Shown: positions 12,301 through 24,130, numbered from the stretch's first letter. The stretch: DNA of 64,000 bases from Phoronis australis (GCA_002633005.1 NMRA01000424.1:89128-153127); one strand, 5' to 3'. The notes: generated by a model from the sequence alone, not told the origin. Numbers and translations are program-made.

Positions 12301-15300
12301 AAGGACACGCAACGGTATTTCACTCAGGATATATAGTATGGCGAGCTGGCGTCTTTTGACCTATTTCAATAGGTCACTCTTTCCGTCTGCCGATCAAAAA
12401 TTGCAGTGTGTTCCTGAGAAGCCATCGTAGTTTGAATGCCACAGCATGCGTATAGGACTATTACGTCCCTTGGTGGAAGTGTTGCGTATGTACTCGAGGT
12501 TCAGTGATTCAGGCAAACGGTTATTTAATGAGATACGAAAGTACAAAAAGCAGTCCGTAGTGAGTCCGCCTGAAGCGTGCATGGTTCGCCGGAACTCAGC
12601 CGCGGGTAGACGTTTCCGTGCTCACACCAGGTTTCAAACAAGAATGAAAATTGAATATGGCATAGCCATAAAAGTGTCAGAATACCGGCCTAAGAAGGTA
12701 CGTTCAAAATTTCAAGAACTTAATAATTGCTGTAGAGGTATTGGTCTGCCACTTTGAATGTAGGCCTACACTCATGCGACACAGACAGCAAGAGCATCCT
12801 TTGTCTAAAGTGTAACATCTCAAAGCATAAACAAATGCTCATACAATTTCAAGGTTTCCATTACAATGTATTTTTGCTGCCTGAATGTTAAACTCTCCGT
12901 ATTTCAGGCCATATCCCATGGCCTTCGTTACCACAACATTACTGAGCTTCTATGGACGAACTTCAGCGTAAGTTTGACGAAAAAGAGAAATTAGTTGTTT
13001 TTGCTAAGCCAAAGTAAATGAACGTCACAGTGGAATATCTCAACACGTCGTCCATTTTTGTTAAGAAATCCAATGGCGGTTGTAGACTTGTCACTTCCTT
13101 TGGTGAAGTTGCTCAATACAAGTCCCAAACTTCGTTAATGCCTAACGTAGACAGTGTCTTACGGGATATTGCACAGTGGAAGTTCCTCGTCGTTTCGGAT
13201 CTTTTACAGTTCTACAAAATACCTCTTAGTCAATTCTCCATGAAGTACTGTGATGCCGTCACTCCTTGTAAAGACATTCGTGTATACCCGTGCCGCCATG
13301 GAATGACTGGATCTGGGACGTGCATTCAGGAGATGATATCTCGCATCTTAGGCGATCTCATCCAAGAAGATGATTGGCAAGTTTTCGGTTCTACCCCTCA
13401 CGAAGCCCTGCAAAACTGTCGTCGTGTTTAGCTGCCCTGAAGCATAAGAACCTTCACATGTCTGCCAGAAAGATCATAATTTGTCCTACGTCGACTGTCG
13501 TACTTGGTTCGATATGGTTCAGTGGTACCTTCCAAGCAAGCATCACAAGGTCACAGCCGTGTCTTCATTGTCTCCCCCAACCATGGACTGCGGTCTTACA
13601 TTGGTGCATACAAGGCGTTGAGCCACGTCACAGAGGGTTACGCTGGCCTGTTGAATCAACTGGAACGTACTGCCACAGGTCGTGATTTGAATTATCATGT
13701 CACCTGGTCGTATGGTTTACTTACCGCTTTCAGGGCCTATCCAACACCAAAGTCATCATTATACTCCTGCCTTAAGGTCTCTTATTTTTTGTAGTCACCA
13801 ATAGGTCAATCAAGAATCGTAGCACTGGTGCTACCTAACTTTTACATCAACAGAGATGGCAATCAGCTAGGGGGATTCTTCAACGCCAAATTACGAAAAC
13901 ATCAAATTACTTGGTTACTACGCGAAGTGGAAGCACTATTCATAGGTGCTCATGTTCGTCACTTTGTTCCGTTCATCATCGAGTCTGATCATACCACACA
14001 GTGCCTGTTCGTGGAAGTGGAATTACTATACGTATTGACTACGCTCCCGGTTTTGTTGATTTTGCTTTGCAGAATTAGAACTTGTTTCGCAGGGAATTCA
14101 ACTAGATATTGGAAATGTCCGGAATCTGAGTAAAAACAGTGTTGAGGAGCGTGTTACAGAAAAATTGGAAATGGAACTTCCCCGGTGGTCTTATTTCTGC
14201 CGTGACGTGGCATTCGCCACATCTTGTCTCGATCAATTCCCGTTTACATCAGGATGGTTCATCGTCACGTTAACTATGTACCCAACGGACCTAGCGGTAC
14301 TTCTAAGGTTCGTGGTGGCATTGCGCCGTTTACCACTTTGCTCTCAGTTGGTCTGTTAGTGCACCTAAAAGTTGACAAAAACAAGACCCAAGCTCGGGAG
14401 CGTTATTTGGTCGCTGCCATTTCTAATGATCGGTGTGAGCTACGCAAATTTACCTCATCCCAATTTCGCTGTAAGACTTCCACCGCGCGGATGTCTGATT
14501 GTTACGGTGGTCCCAGTACTGCCTTTCGATCTGCTGCACCTGCTTGAGTAGTCATTTGATGACGATGTCAACTTTGGCCTGCTGACACTTCCTTCTCCAT
14601 CTTTGGTGACCCAACCTCAGATGTCTCCCAGTGACAAGCTCTTAGCGGAACAACAATCACACGTTCTCGTGCTTCCTTTACCACCGGCTATCGTGGATTC
14701 CCCTGAGTGTTTTCAGACTCACGACCATGCACCCAGTTCCCGATCCCGTTGATCCAGAGGTAACCTCTGATGTACTAGCTTTGCCTCCTAGTGAGGCCCA
14801 CTCAATCCATCTACCCCAATCTCAGCCTGGTTAACCACTGACTGTACTTAACGTTTTAGCTTAAGTTTTTTTTTACCTGCTACTGTATATTTTTTCTTAA
14901 GAGAGCAAGCAAGAGAAAGAAAGAAATAGAATGTGGTTACACGAGTATGTTTGGAATCTAATATTCTAGTGATGGTCTCTGTTCCGGTTCCTCTTTGTAT
15001 TCTGTCGTTACTTGTTTCGAATATATCTTCACTTCAGACTCTTTCTTATTGGCGCAGGCTAATTTGTTTACTCAGCGCCAAATTCTTGTGTATTCATAAA
15101 TCAATATCCAGAGCATTGTGAAGCTTGCTTCAACTCCCTTAGTTGGCCTCTCAAGAAGTTAGCTGGGATATTCTAAGTGTTTTTTTTCTATGTATCGTTT
15201 TAACATTTTGGCAACATGCCGGTGAACAATTCTGAAATGACGTGGCAATACCCGCGCAGTTCAAACACCGGGAACATAAATCTACACAGGCAATAAAAGC

Positions 15301-18300
15301 TGGAGATGTGTAAACAATGATCGACTAACATTCATATTCACCTTCACGCTTTTCACAAAGCGGTATCGTACTTTCTTAACATTCAAGTAAGTAAGCCATC
15401 CTCCCTAAACGGTCGCTTTTGTTTTTTAGACCGGCTCGTGGCGGCTCTGATGGTTTTCTTGTACTTCCGGTTGACGCACTCGGCACGAGGTACTGTTTTG
15501 CATTCTGGCAGCAGAAGACTGGGCCGTCACACGCGCTCGTCGTATCCGCTCACAACAACGAGGAACTGAACAACATCTATGTGGAGACACCAAAGACAGC
15601 AACCAACGACTGGACAAACCCCGTCGAACGGTTTTCATTGCCAGCAGGAAAAGATTTAGAGATTGAGCTTTTTGCTAATGAGGTGACTAGCTTTTTGTGC
15701 GTGATGCATGCACTTCGAAAAGATGCTAAGCCCAGTTTTTTTACCATTAACGGATATAAGCGCAGAATTCAGACTTCAGTGTTTGAAACAAAATAATGCG
15801 TCTTATTCGAGTTCAACGACTCCTTACAAAATCTGCTCAACTGACAAGCGTGAGTAACGATTCGGGCGAGTTAATGGACCATTGTTGGGAAAGACCGCGG
15901 GTCTCAAACCACGCAAACCCCGTGACACAATGAGGGTGCAGTTTCAGCTAAACAATGTTCACAGCTTGGGGATAAACTAATTGTGCAATAGCAGAGGATT
16001 TCGGTTTTACCCAAAACAGGTATTAGTGTTCGGTTAATGATGGGTCGAGTTTCAAACTTACAAGTTCATGAACGCAGTCGTTATCCATGCTGTGTTATTT
16101 TTTGTTTCCACGTTAATTCAATGGGCGATTAAGGTGTGCTAGCGAAGAACGGCCCTGATATATCCTGAATTGACCGAGAGCAGGAAGCATATGCAGTTCA
16201 GAGCATATATGGGCGGCGCGCCATAGGGGGCTGGGGGGTTAGCCCCCACTTTTTTCAGTACTGTGCCGCCCATGTTTGTTGGATTAGTGTCCCACTTATT
16301 TGTAGCGGTGTGACGTTATTGAATTTCGCCCCATTTTTTCGTTATTCCAATTCCAGCTGAGAGTTATAGTGGGTTATTATGGAAACGTGGGCACTAAACA
16401 TCCATTTCTTGGAAACAGGTAGCATTGTCATTTCTGAACTGATAACTCAACAACGTCGTTTTCGTTTGCAAATCCAGATAGTGAAACCTCCCTGAATGTC
16501 ATGGATACATGTATGCTCCTATTATGTTGACTGAAATGTCTTCAGACTGTTCATGTGTGTTTAATTATAACTCATTGCGGTATATACGCATTCTTCGTTC
16601 GATATTATTCGTTGTATTTTGGGAATGAGGAACTTGTAATTGAGAAGCATCACCGTCGCTGATTCGGAGCACACCAGAGGCGCTTCAACTGCCTGTTGCC
16701 GTGGATGTAGTGTTAATACACACTAGCTTATGATGCTACATTTCCAGCTTGTAGTGCTCACAGAAAACACAAACAAGGGACCGTACTGCTTGAACTCTAC
16801 AAAACCTGTCGCGGTGATTGTTGCCTCTCGCTGGGCTACACAAGGCGACAAAGACAGTGGGCGGTATGGTCACATGGCCGAGATGATTCCACCGATAGAC
16901 CAATGGGGAAACAAGATACACGTCGATGCACTTGTCGAGCGAACGAATACCAAATGTCACGTGTTGCATACGCATGAAATGGGCGGCAGTAGACTAAGTT
17001 TGCAAGGTAATTAAGATCGACTTACAGTTATGTACTCTGCGTGTGCGAACTACAATATTAAGAGGGTTGAGTTCAATATCATCGCGGCGACAAAATTGAG
17101 CCAAAATCATGAGCTCACATTGAAAATGCACGGTCATATCTCGCGAAGAATCTCGCGAGATCTGGCTTTTTACTGAGACAATAACTCGCCCAGAAAGTCA
17201 TGTGACTTTCAAAGAGGCAGACCACGGATTGAGAATGGTTTCTGGGTCTTTTGTAACCTAGTAGACGGATAGCCATGATTTTAACCGCCTGTTGATCATA
17301 TCCTTTTGCTGTTCTAATTGAAATTCGTGCACTGCGCAATATGAAACACCTGACTTCAGAGGCCCGCACATTTTAGCCGAGGTATTCCGAATAAAACTGA
17401 TACACACCAATAGCAGTAGTTTCGGTAAAAAGACTTTTGTGGTGCTGAAAATTTGACCATTCATCCCACTTGAGTAATAGCTGTAAATGGTTTTACAGTG
17501 TGACTGGCAAACTCTTTGCTAAATTTCATAAACTTGTTTATTAATTGAAACATTATGGGGATTATGCAACAGGAATTGTCAACTGACTTATTGACTATAT
17601 TCGCAGACTGTAACAAAGAATGGAAAACGTTTAATGAATTGTCGGGTCCAACGTCAGATAATCCAAAGATGACTCTCGTGATGACTGGCTCCCCGGCTGT
17701 CCTGACGTACATGCCACCTGTCGAACAGTTTACAAACTACTACATGTTCGTGGTGCCCGAGTCTAGTCATACATTTCGCAATGGAACGGTGATGCCCTAC
17801 ACTAGCACGCTGTCAGTCATCATTCAGGAGTACAAGATGGCGGGACTTTTGTTGGACGGTGTCAAGTAGGTGTCTTACCTCGAAAACAGCTTGCTGCCTT
17901 CGACTGCGGATAGGAAACAGTACCGCGGGTTACACTGTACTTTAATTTGTCCAGCACTGATTCTCAACGTACAATGCGCGAAATAATGTTTTTGCTCGGA
18001 CATGGAAGTTTGTGTACCTTGCACTTTCATGAGAGCGTTTTTCAATGTCACAAAGTAGATCTAGTGATTCGAGGTGGGTGGTCCTTTGACGTGGATGGTG
18101 ACACAGCTGTCTGGTAACTTGCCCACAGCTATACGTTCACTTATTTAATGGACCTTTGCAGACTTACTCCAATTTTCAAGTTTAGGGTTTACGAGGGTAC
18201 AGATAATTACTTCTCCAAAGATGTAAAAGGATCGAGTCGTTTTTGAAATTTCTGATAAGCCAATAAGTGAGTTATGTGTCTTTTAATCGTATGCGTAACA

Positions 18301-21300
18301 CCAATGAAATGAATAAGTGACCGTTCTCAGTGTGCGAGTCCATTGAACCAATCAGTGATGAATACTCGCTTAAGTTTTAGGTCTACGTATTTAAAAACTG
18401 TTATCATTACCATTACTGTCATAAAAACCCATAGCATCATTTGTACTAGTAGAAGGCCCAGTTATAACTAGTATATGACACGTCTCCGTCAATGGGCGAC
18501 TTGGCGCTTGTGCGACAACCTATGAAAATGCACGCATTCAGCTAGTCACGTGGGACGGTGAGATCTAGTCGCCCAAGTGCCGATTATCTAGTTCCGCAGA
18601 TCTTGTTTCGTACGAGAAAAACAAGAACTTGCAAGATTTCGAGCGATATTGCCAAGTTTTGCAATCGAAGCTCGTAATCACTCTACTCTTTTCAGCGAGG
18701 TGCTTGCATCTACGAAAGGCTCTATCTTGCTTTCTGCTCGCAATCTATGCTTTTGGCAGTTCGGGGGTGCGAATGTCTGACGGGCAAAATTCTGGCTAAT
18801 ACTCTGCCCTGGCCCACCCCAACTCAAAATCCTGGAACCACCGCTGAGTTTTCTTTACTCATTAGCACAACTTATTGAATGATTGACGACGATGATCAAC
18901 GACTTCTTTACAGGATCGAAAAGGTAGTTCACGACCTCACCATCGGCATTATGCCTAATTTTGTGATTCTTCACGTCCCCGTGACGTCAGGAGCTCATCA
19001 GTTGTACCACGAACATTCCCAGAAGAGCTTCGGTGTCGTTGTGCATGGCGTCACTAGCCGCGGTGACGCGTACGCGTTTCCCGCTGGATTGTTGCACACG
19101 AAGACGTCCAAATGGTGCCGCAAAAGACCGTACAAGAGCGAATACCAGGGAAATGGTATTGACGATGACTGCGACGGTGAGGCGGATGAAGAGATACTTA
19201 ACTTTAATGATGACGACAAGGACGGAAAAGTGGACGAAGACATAACAGACATGCTAAGGACGTATATAATCGAATCACCTTCTGCAAAAGGTGAGACTTT
19301 ACATGTATATTTCCTGTTAATACTGGTATACAATAGCAGTTTCCCTTTTATTGTTCTGACTTCCTATGGGGCATTGAGCAGGGGATTGTTACTTTTTTGG
19401 GACTATTCATATATGGTCATCTCGACTTTTGATCTCGCCATGTTCTCATTATCACGACTTCTTATCTCGTTATCTTGCCATTTCATCTCGGTATCTCGAC
19501 CTCTGTCTTTCTTCTGGTTATTTTGACCCGGCTTTAGCGTGTTATTTAGATTACATGTCGTTATTATTAGACTTCTAGGGCTACACTTCGGTAGAAACAC
19601 TTCCGAAAATTTGTTTCTCAGCCCTTGACAATTATCGTTAATTTGTATTTCCGCTTGAGGTTGTCAACCAAAGAGGTTCTATAGTGTAAGTCAGCGACTA
19701 TTGCTTACCAATGATGAAATAGAAACAAAGATGGTGACGTGCAGTTACTTTTGGATGCTCAGGAGTCCTGTTAGCGGTCACTATGTCTGTGGGGATTTTA
19801 TTTACGGCGCTGTTCTCATTTTTTCAAATGCGTTATGGGACGGTTGTCTGTTCAACACGGATCCATTGCAACATGCCATTTGTGCTTGTGCGACATAGAT
19901 TGAAAGTGAGACAGAAAACGCATGGCAAAAAATAGTTGACTACGTAGATTAGCGAATCTGTTGCACAAGATTCTCGAGGCGCGCGCCATCCTATATCACG
20001 CTAAGTAAAATATCATCACCTCAAGCACAGACTAAAAATCGGATTACACGTCCCCAAGTTATTGGTACTTTCATTTGATGTTTTCAAACCAACGACCATC
20101 CCGCGATGAATTTTAAAAATAACAGCAGCGCCGTAGAAGAAAATCCCTCGATTATTGACGCGAAACTATTGACCGCTGGTGAGTTTAAAACTCCAAAATC
20201 TGTCCAACGCATACATGTATGCACTGCATATCGATACCGCCGACAAGACCTATTGATGAGAACCTCCGATTGCACACAGGCAATTTAGGTCGATCATAGG
20301 GTAACAGTTTGTCATAAAAGATCATTATGTGCACAATTTATAATTTTGACGGTTACTTATATTTTATGTCCGTAAGAGAATAATTCGCTTGTTCTCTTAC
20401 GTAAATGACACATCGCAGCAAGCAAAAAACGATTAAGCGAGATCTGGCGAGACGTCTGTCACATACATAACACAAGAAAATTCATCAGGCCGCTAGATTT
20501 CGTAAAACTTTTAAGAGAATTAAAATACTCGTACAGTAGAATACTGTTGATAGAAGTGTTGCAAATGAACACCCCTTTTTCTGAAAAACTAACTTGTGGC
20601 TGAACTTTTAAAGGTTAGATAAGTGAAGGATTAGTCTCCCTGCTGCCTCGCTGTTTCCCTGCGTGCCGCTAGGTCAGTGGTCGGTAGCCAGCACGCAGGT
20701 GTCACTTAATTTTCCTCGGGAAATGTTTTTACACCGGCGTTTCTGATTGGCTAGTCGACTTCTCAACAGGCAGCGCTTTACGCAAACAAACTGACATGAC
20801 TGATGGACTGAGGTGTAAGTGTGGTCTGTTGTACAGACAAATCGGTGCTTAAACTTTATGTTCAGGAAATGTGAATCCTAGAAATTGTGGTTGCGCCTTT
20901 TCGGAGTGCATCTTTCTACTTACGATACTGTCCTGTATTCATACAGTAGGAATAACACACCGGTTAAATCGGCCATATATGTGTTTATTGTACATGTATG
21001 TGCTTCAAGCACGCGGCTATTAAACATCACTGCAGAAACGAAATAGTTGCTGCGACGCCATTTGCATGACAAGGATAAAAATCGTTTACAGTCAGCCATT
21101 TTTTTCACGGTGTTGTAAAGCTAACCAATGACTGCTGATGTTACATCAACAAATGCTAAAGCGCGTGACACTGCGTTATACCTGCGTGGCTAGGCATGTT
21201 TGGAACCAGCGAGGTTCCCTGCGTGCCGCTTGGTAGCCAGCACACAGGTAGCAGGCAGTAGCACGCGCTTTGTCATTGGTTGATGTAACCTTGGCAGTCG

Positions 21301-22416
21301 TTGGTTAGCTTTATAACAAAATGAGAAAATGGCGGACTATGTACGATTTAATTTTAGCCTTGGCATGCAAGTGGCGTAGCAACAACTATTTCGTTTCTGC
21401 AATAATCCTAATGTTTAATAGCTTGAAGCGCATACATGTACAATATACACGCCGTCATCTGGCCGATATAACTAGTGTGTTATTCACACTGTATGAATAC
21501 AGGACAGCAACGTAAAAAGGCAACGATGGTAGAAAGATGCACTCCAAAAGAAAGCAACTACAATTTTGTGGGATTCACATTTCTTGAACATGAGTTTTAT
21601 GCACCAATTTGTCTGCACATCAGACCACATTTACACTTCCTCCATCAGTCATGCCAGTTTGTTTGCGTAACGCGCAGAAAAGTTCAAAGTTACATTACTC
21701 GTGATATTGCGGCGATTTCCGTAGAAATGATTCAGAATTCTGACACATTCCATTTCCCATAAGCAAGCCTCAAATGGCCAAACCAATCAGCGCCATCTTG
21801 ATGCTTGGAAACGAGGCTGGCTAGAAGCTTGGTTAGACGTGAGAAGATTTCGTGCATTTTCTATGAGTTGTCTCACTGTGCGTTCTTTTTTCCAGAAATG
21901 AGGACATCTAGACAGGTAGCTAGGTCTTCGAATTCGAATACGCTTGTGATAGTCGCAATGATGGCATTTCTAGGGCTTTTGGTGGTTTTATGTACAGTTC
22001 TGATAGCTGTGAAAAAACGAGCTCTCCTGAAGCAACACTGCTGCAAGAAGAGCGGTGCGGAGGGGTGGAGAGAAATGGAAAGCAGACGACGAGTTGAAAC
22101 GTCAATAGAACCGAATAAAGACGATAATAAAAAGGTTAAAACGGCACCCGTTGTTCTCCAAACAAATGAAGAGAAACCGCGAGAGGTGGCCCCATCTGAT
22201 GGAATGTTGGAAAATGCGACAATTGGTAGTGCGACAACATCGGTCATCGCGACAACGACAGCCAGTAAGGAACAAAAAACCGATATTACTTCAAAAACGC
22301 AACAGGAAAGTGACGAAATTTCCTACACCTCGTCAGTCACCCCTTCAGACATTATGTTGTCGTCTCAGGCATCGAGTTTTAGCAAGTTTAGTCAGGTGTC
22401 GTCTTTTGCGAAGTAA
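9088..22416 (+). CDS. IgGFc-binding-type transmembrane protein, short-tail form (about 696 aa)
   Basis: Seven exons fit together with matching phases: 9088-9334, 11207-11381, 15430-15682, 16748-17006, 17607-17865, 18914-19290 and 21896-22416. They give a 2,091-base frame. The order is a signal-peptide-like start (basic then FAVLIALLF), an IgGFc-binding N-terminal-type domain (exons 1-6) with GSEFVFAFP, GSDGFLVLPVDALGTRY and FGVVVHG motifs, an acidic motif GNGIDDDCDGEADEE, a transmembrane helix near residues 538-562, and a Ser/Thr-rich tail of about 135 residues. In mammals this domain type is the N-terminal module of FCGBP, a secreted mucin-like protein. Invertebrate membrane forms exist, but ligand and role are unknown. 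Intron 2 carries retrotransposon debris. Module 26900-33230 could replace the last exon in frame. Confidence 0.72.
9336..9452 (+). repeat. Polypurine tract
   Basis: About 115 bases that are almost entirely A and G with a few C/T interruptions, just inside intron 1. A second purine-rich stretch lies at about 9597-9670. Such tracts can adopt triplex structures. Open frames through it have no meaning beyond low complexity. Confidence 0.6.
9453..11206 (+). other. Intron 1 of the IgGFc-type gene
   Basis: Non-coding apart from a copy of dispersed repeat B at 10300-10405. I see nothing else I can support. Confidence 0.6.
10300..10405 (+). repeat. Dispersed repeat family B, copy 2
   Basis: Shares 'gagattacgtgagatattg' and the flanking 'ccgtg.gttttgaacgag.acac' and 'ctagattttagct' with 4556-4668. 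Confidence 0.6.
11207..11381 (+). CDS. IgGFc-type gene exon 2
   Basis: Acceptor 'gcacagcacag', donor AC|GTAAGT. The exon enters in phase 1 and leaves in phase 2. It encodes REHNGAFYRTAMTLTPL, PGVHRLDWSLQD and DGVVRIEVAEAKKIAVYAML, the second strand-rich piece of the IgGFc-binding domain (the part running from a proline/leucine-rich strand to the 'items that violate' edge strand). An overlapping frame at 11172-11474 is a shadow. Confidence 0.75.
11382..12914 (+). other. Intron 2 of the IgGFc-type gene, first part
   Basis: No gene or clear repeat recognised. Short ORFs on both strands overlap each other and show no homology. Retrotransposon remains follow directly. Confidence 0.5.
12915..14840 (+). 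pseudogene. Degenerate LTR-retrotransposon pol remnant
   Basis: Broken reverse transcriptase and RNase H-like sequence in several frames. The best piece, 13018-13431, reads FVKKSNGGCRLVTSFGEV, then SVLRDIAQWKFLVVSDL and YPCRHGMTGSGT, typical of Ty3/Gypsy-like RT. It then passes straight from LGDLIQED to STPHEALQNC, so the catalytic YxDD segment is deleted. A frame change near 13430 and later stops follow. GAYKALSHVTEGYAGLL (about 13600) and GGFFNAKLRKHQ (about 13870) belong to the connection and RNase H-like parts. No long terminal repeats or intact integrase are seen. The remnant sits in intron 2 of the IgGFc-type gene in the same orientation and cannot be active. Confidence 0.75.
14841..15429 (+). 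other. Intron 2, last part
   Basis: AT-rich sequence between the retrotransposon remnant and exon 3, ending in the strong acceptor 'tttgttttttag'. No other feature recognised. Confidence 0.55.
15430..15682 (+). CDS. IgGFc-type gene exon 3
   Basis: Acceptor 'gttttttag', donor GAG|GTGACT. Phase 2 in, phase 0 out. It encodes GGSDGFLVLPVDALGTRYCF followed by VVSAHNNEELNNIYV and a strand-rich stretch to LFANE. The 'dGflvlPvdaLGt-Y' block is the most recognisable signature of the IgGFc-binding N-terminal domain. Confidence 0.85.
15683..16747 (+). other. Intron 3 of the IgGFc-type gene
   Basis: Holds a G/C-rich imperfect hairpin at about 16207-16273: 'atgggcggc' pairs with 'gccgcccat', and a ggggg...ccccc inner stem is present. 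It is probably a short foldback repeat. Otherwise nothing seen. Confidence 0.55.
16748..17006 (+). CDS. IgGFc-type gene exon 4
   Basis: Acceptor 'catttccag', donor CAAG|GTAATT. Phase 0 in, phase 1 out. The translation LVVLTENTNKGPYCLNSTKP then VAVIVASRWATQ and HMAEMIPPIDQWGNKIHV matches the 'S-x-KPVAV... hl-EQlpP...WG' block of the IgGFc-binding domain. Confidence 0.85.
17607..17865 (+). CDS. IgGFc-type gene exon 5
   Basis: Acceptor 'tattcgcag', donor AA|GTAGGT. Phase 1 in, phase 2 out. It encodes KEWKTFNELSGPTSDNPKM, then GSPAVLTYMPPVEQFTNYYM and FVVPESSHTF, matching the 'v-l.pPveqf...Y.f.vP' region of the IgGFc-binding domain. VKI follows across the splice. Confidence 0.8.
17866..18913 (+). 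other. Intron 5 of the IgGFc-type gene
   Basis: About 1 kb of non-coding sequence, ending with a reversed copy of dispersed repeat A just before exon 6 (18766-18846). Confidence 0.6.
18766..18846 (-). repeat. Dispersed repeat family A, copy 2
   Basis: Reverse complement matches 4351-4431 closely: 'caggattttgagtt', 'ggcagagtattagccag', 'cgtcagacattcgc'. It lies 70 bases before exon 6. Confidence 0.75.
18914..19290 (+). CDS. IgGFc-type gene exon 6 with MopE-like acidic motif
   Basis: Acceptor 'tctttacag', donor AAAG|GTGAGA. Phase 2 in, phase 1 out. IMPNFVILHVPVTSGAHQLY and FGVVVHGVTSRGDAYAFPAG close the IgGFc-binding domain. The second half encodes GNGIDDDCDGEADEE then DDDKDGKVDEDI, which resembles the 'G.GIDNDCDG..DE' putative metal-binding motif (Pfam Cu-binding MopE type) and could bind calcium or another metal next to the membrane. 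Splicing to 21896 or to 26900 are both in frame. Confidence 0.8.
20649..20700 (+). repeat. Direct repeat partner of the foldback spacer
   Basis: The sequence around 'ttccctgcgtgccgct...ggtagccagcacgcaggt' recurs at 21209-21249 in the centre of the neighbouring inverted repeat, in the same orientation with small gaps. Confidence 0.7.
20773..21675. mobile_element. Large foldback element with about 400-bp inverted arms
   Basis: The left arm 20773-21167 and right arm 21262-21675 are imperfect reverse complements over their whole length. Matched blocks include 'gcgctttacgcaaacaaactg' (left) against 'cagtttgtttgcgtaacgcgc' (right), and shared 'gtgcatctttct' and 'tcctgtattcat' blocks. About 94 bases separate the arms. 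The short ORFs at 20920-21108 (-) and 21321-21515 (+) are the two strands of the same repeated sequence, which explains their similar translations (CKWR.NYFVSA...YEYRT). It is probably a foldback or MITE-type element, or an old inverted duplication. No transposase is visible. Confidence 0.8.
21896..22416 (+). CDS. IgGFc-type gene terminal exon: transmembrane helix and short tail
   Basis: Acceptor 'tttttccag'; the exon enters in phase 1 and ends at a TAA. After MRTSRQVARSSNS it encodes the hydrophobic helix NTLVIVAMMAFLGLLVVLC and then a basic cytoplasmic stop-transfer (VKKRALLKQHCCKK, with a Cys pair that could be palmitoylated). The rest is Lys/Glu/Ser/Thr-rich and ends SSFSKFSQVSSFAK. There are no catalytic motifs or clear ITIM-type signalling motifs. 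This would make the protein a single-pass type I membrane protein. Confidence 0.75.
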
Positions 22417-22585
22417 CGCATAGACCTAACTGACGATGTTAAGGGCAGAAGTGTTGAAAAATTAGCTGGTGTTGCGGTATTGGTTATACAAGTCATATAC
22501 TCGAACGCATTAGGAACATCTGATCGTATTTTTGTGGCCTGAAATTACCCCTCGCAGGTGTTTCACGCGTGTATCTGCGCAGGTA

Positions 22586-22697
<112 letters not shown>

Positions 22698-24130
22698 TTT
22701 AATTTATCTCATTGGTGCAAACTACCACCACTACAGTCCCGTGACTCTCAAAATGAAGAATGCCGTCTTTGCGCCGGGATGCCGCTGTGGTCACGGGCGC
22801 AAACAAGACTTGGCAGTAGGTCTACATAAGGAGGTAGACTATACGAATATCTCTGATTGCTCGCCTTTTGAGACCTGCGGTGTTAAAGCCTCTAGACAAA
22901 ATCCTTATGTTGTTATGATTGAAGTCGAACGTGCGCAGACATGAAACACCTCCGAGGGATAATTTGACGGTACAATTTCAAAAATACTCAATGTTCGGGA
23001 AGACTCGATCGAGTAGATATTTAACAACGAGAGACACTCTGAAATACAATGTACTTTGAAGTGGCTGAGACAGTGAGGTCTTGTAACCGGTGAGTTCATG
23101 GACAACTTTATTGTGAGTGAAAGTCATAAAGTATTCACTTCTAGTCTCCGATCTGTAAAACTGAACTGAACTTTAGTCGCATCACAATACAGTAAATTTG
23201 AATGATTGTACTTTTTATGCTTGATTTGCATTTTGTATCGGTGGTTGAAAAAGTAGATCAAAAGATGATTCTCAGCACAACGAACATTGTTTTCTCCGGT
23301 CTATCTTTTTGCCTGTCGTTCATTCGTTCAAAATCGCCTGCCAAGGGCACCGTTCTTAAGACCTTGGACAAAATTAGACCTTACGCTCCTGTTAACAACA
23401 GCTGAATGAAGGTCTAGCCTGTTAATTGTGTGCGCATCACAGAAATAATTTATGAAAAAATGCTCAATAACCAGCCGTTATGTGTATGTTCTCACGGACT
23501 TCTCATTTTCGCTCAAGTGACATTTGTGAACTGTGACACCAAATTTCTTATTTAAGACTTCAGTTCCTTTTCATGACACAAACCCCAGAGTTGTGCAGAG
23601 AAATTTTTTAATTATGCTTCCACTTAGCAGTTATGGAGTAAAGTTTTCGCCACGTAATCTTTAGCGCATCACAGTGTGAGGTATAATTTATGAGGATTAC
23701 CTGTTTGTATGCATTTCGAGAGACCTCGTGCTTTTGCTGAGATGGAATCATTATTTTCAGGTATAGTTGTGTAGAATGGTACACGAAATTTCTGACTGCG
23801 ATTGATTTATTTATTTACCATCCGCTGACCGCAAACAAATAAGGGTAATGCAATACAATGTAGGAATTTAACACAACGTTACACAAAGACTGAAAGACAA
23901 ATAAGACGAAGGTGCAAATAAATTAAAAAAGGACAATCCATGCACGTGTGACACGAAAACGTAGATACTTGTCTCCATGGTGATCCGCCCCATATTATAC
24001 AATTATTGACATTCACCTGAGCAAAGCTACCATGCCTTGACACAGGTTTGCATTAACCTAGTACTTATTTTACGTTGATTTAAGAACAAATATGAAACCG
24101 GGTGACATAAAAAGGTTTACAAGGTCGGTG

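Larger units (their letters stand above)
19291..21895 (+). other. Intron 6 with a large foldback element
   Basis: Contains the inverted repeat described at 20773-21675 and a weak candidate coding piece (about 20126-20178, reading GCGAVEENPSII-like residues before donor CTG|GTGAGT) whose entry phase does not match exon 6. I therefore do not call it an exon. Confidence 0.5.

Noticed and set aside
20100-20180. Candidate stalk exon (donor CTG|GTGAGT) between exon 6 and the transmembrane exon
   Set aside because: An in-frame stop at 20076 and the only AG acceptors give an entry phase that does not fit exon 6. Direct splicing from 19290 to 21896 is already in frame.
20920-21515. Two similar small proteins on opposite strands
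   Set aside because: They are the two arms of one inverted repeat, with no gene structure.
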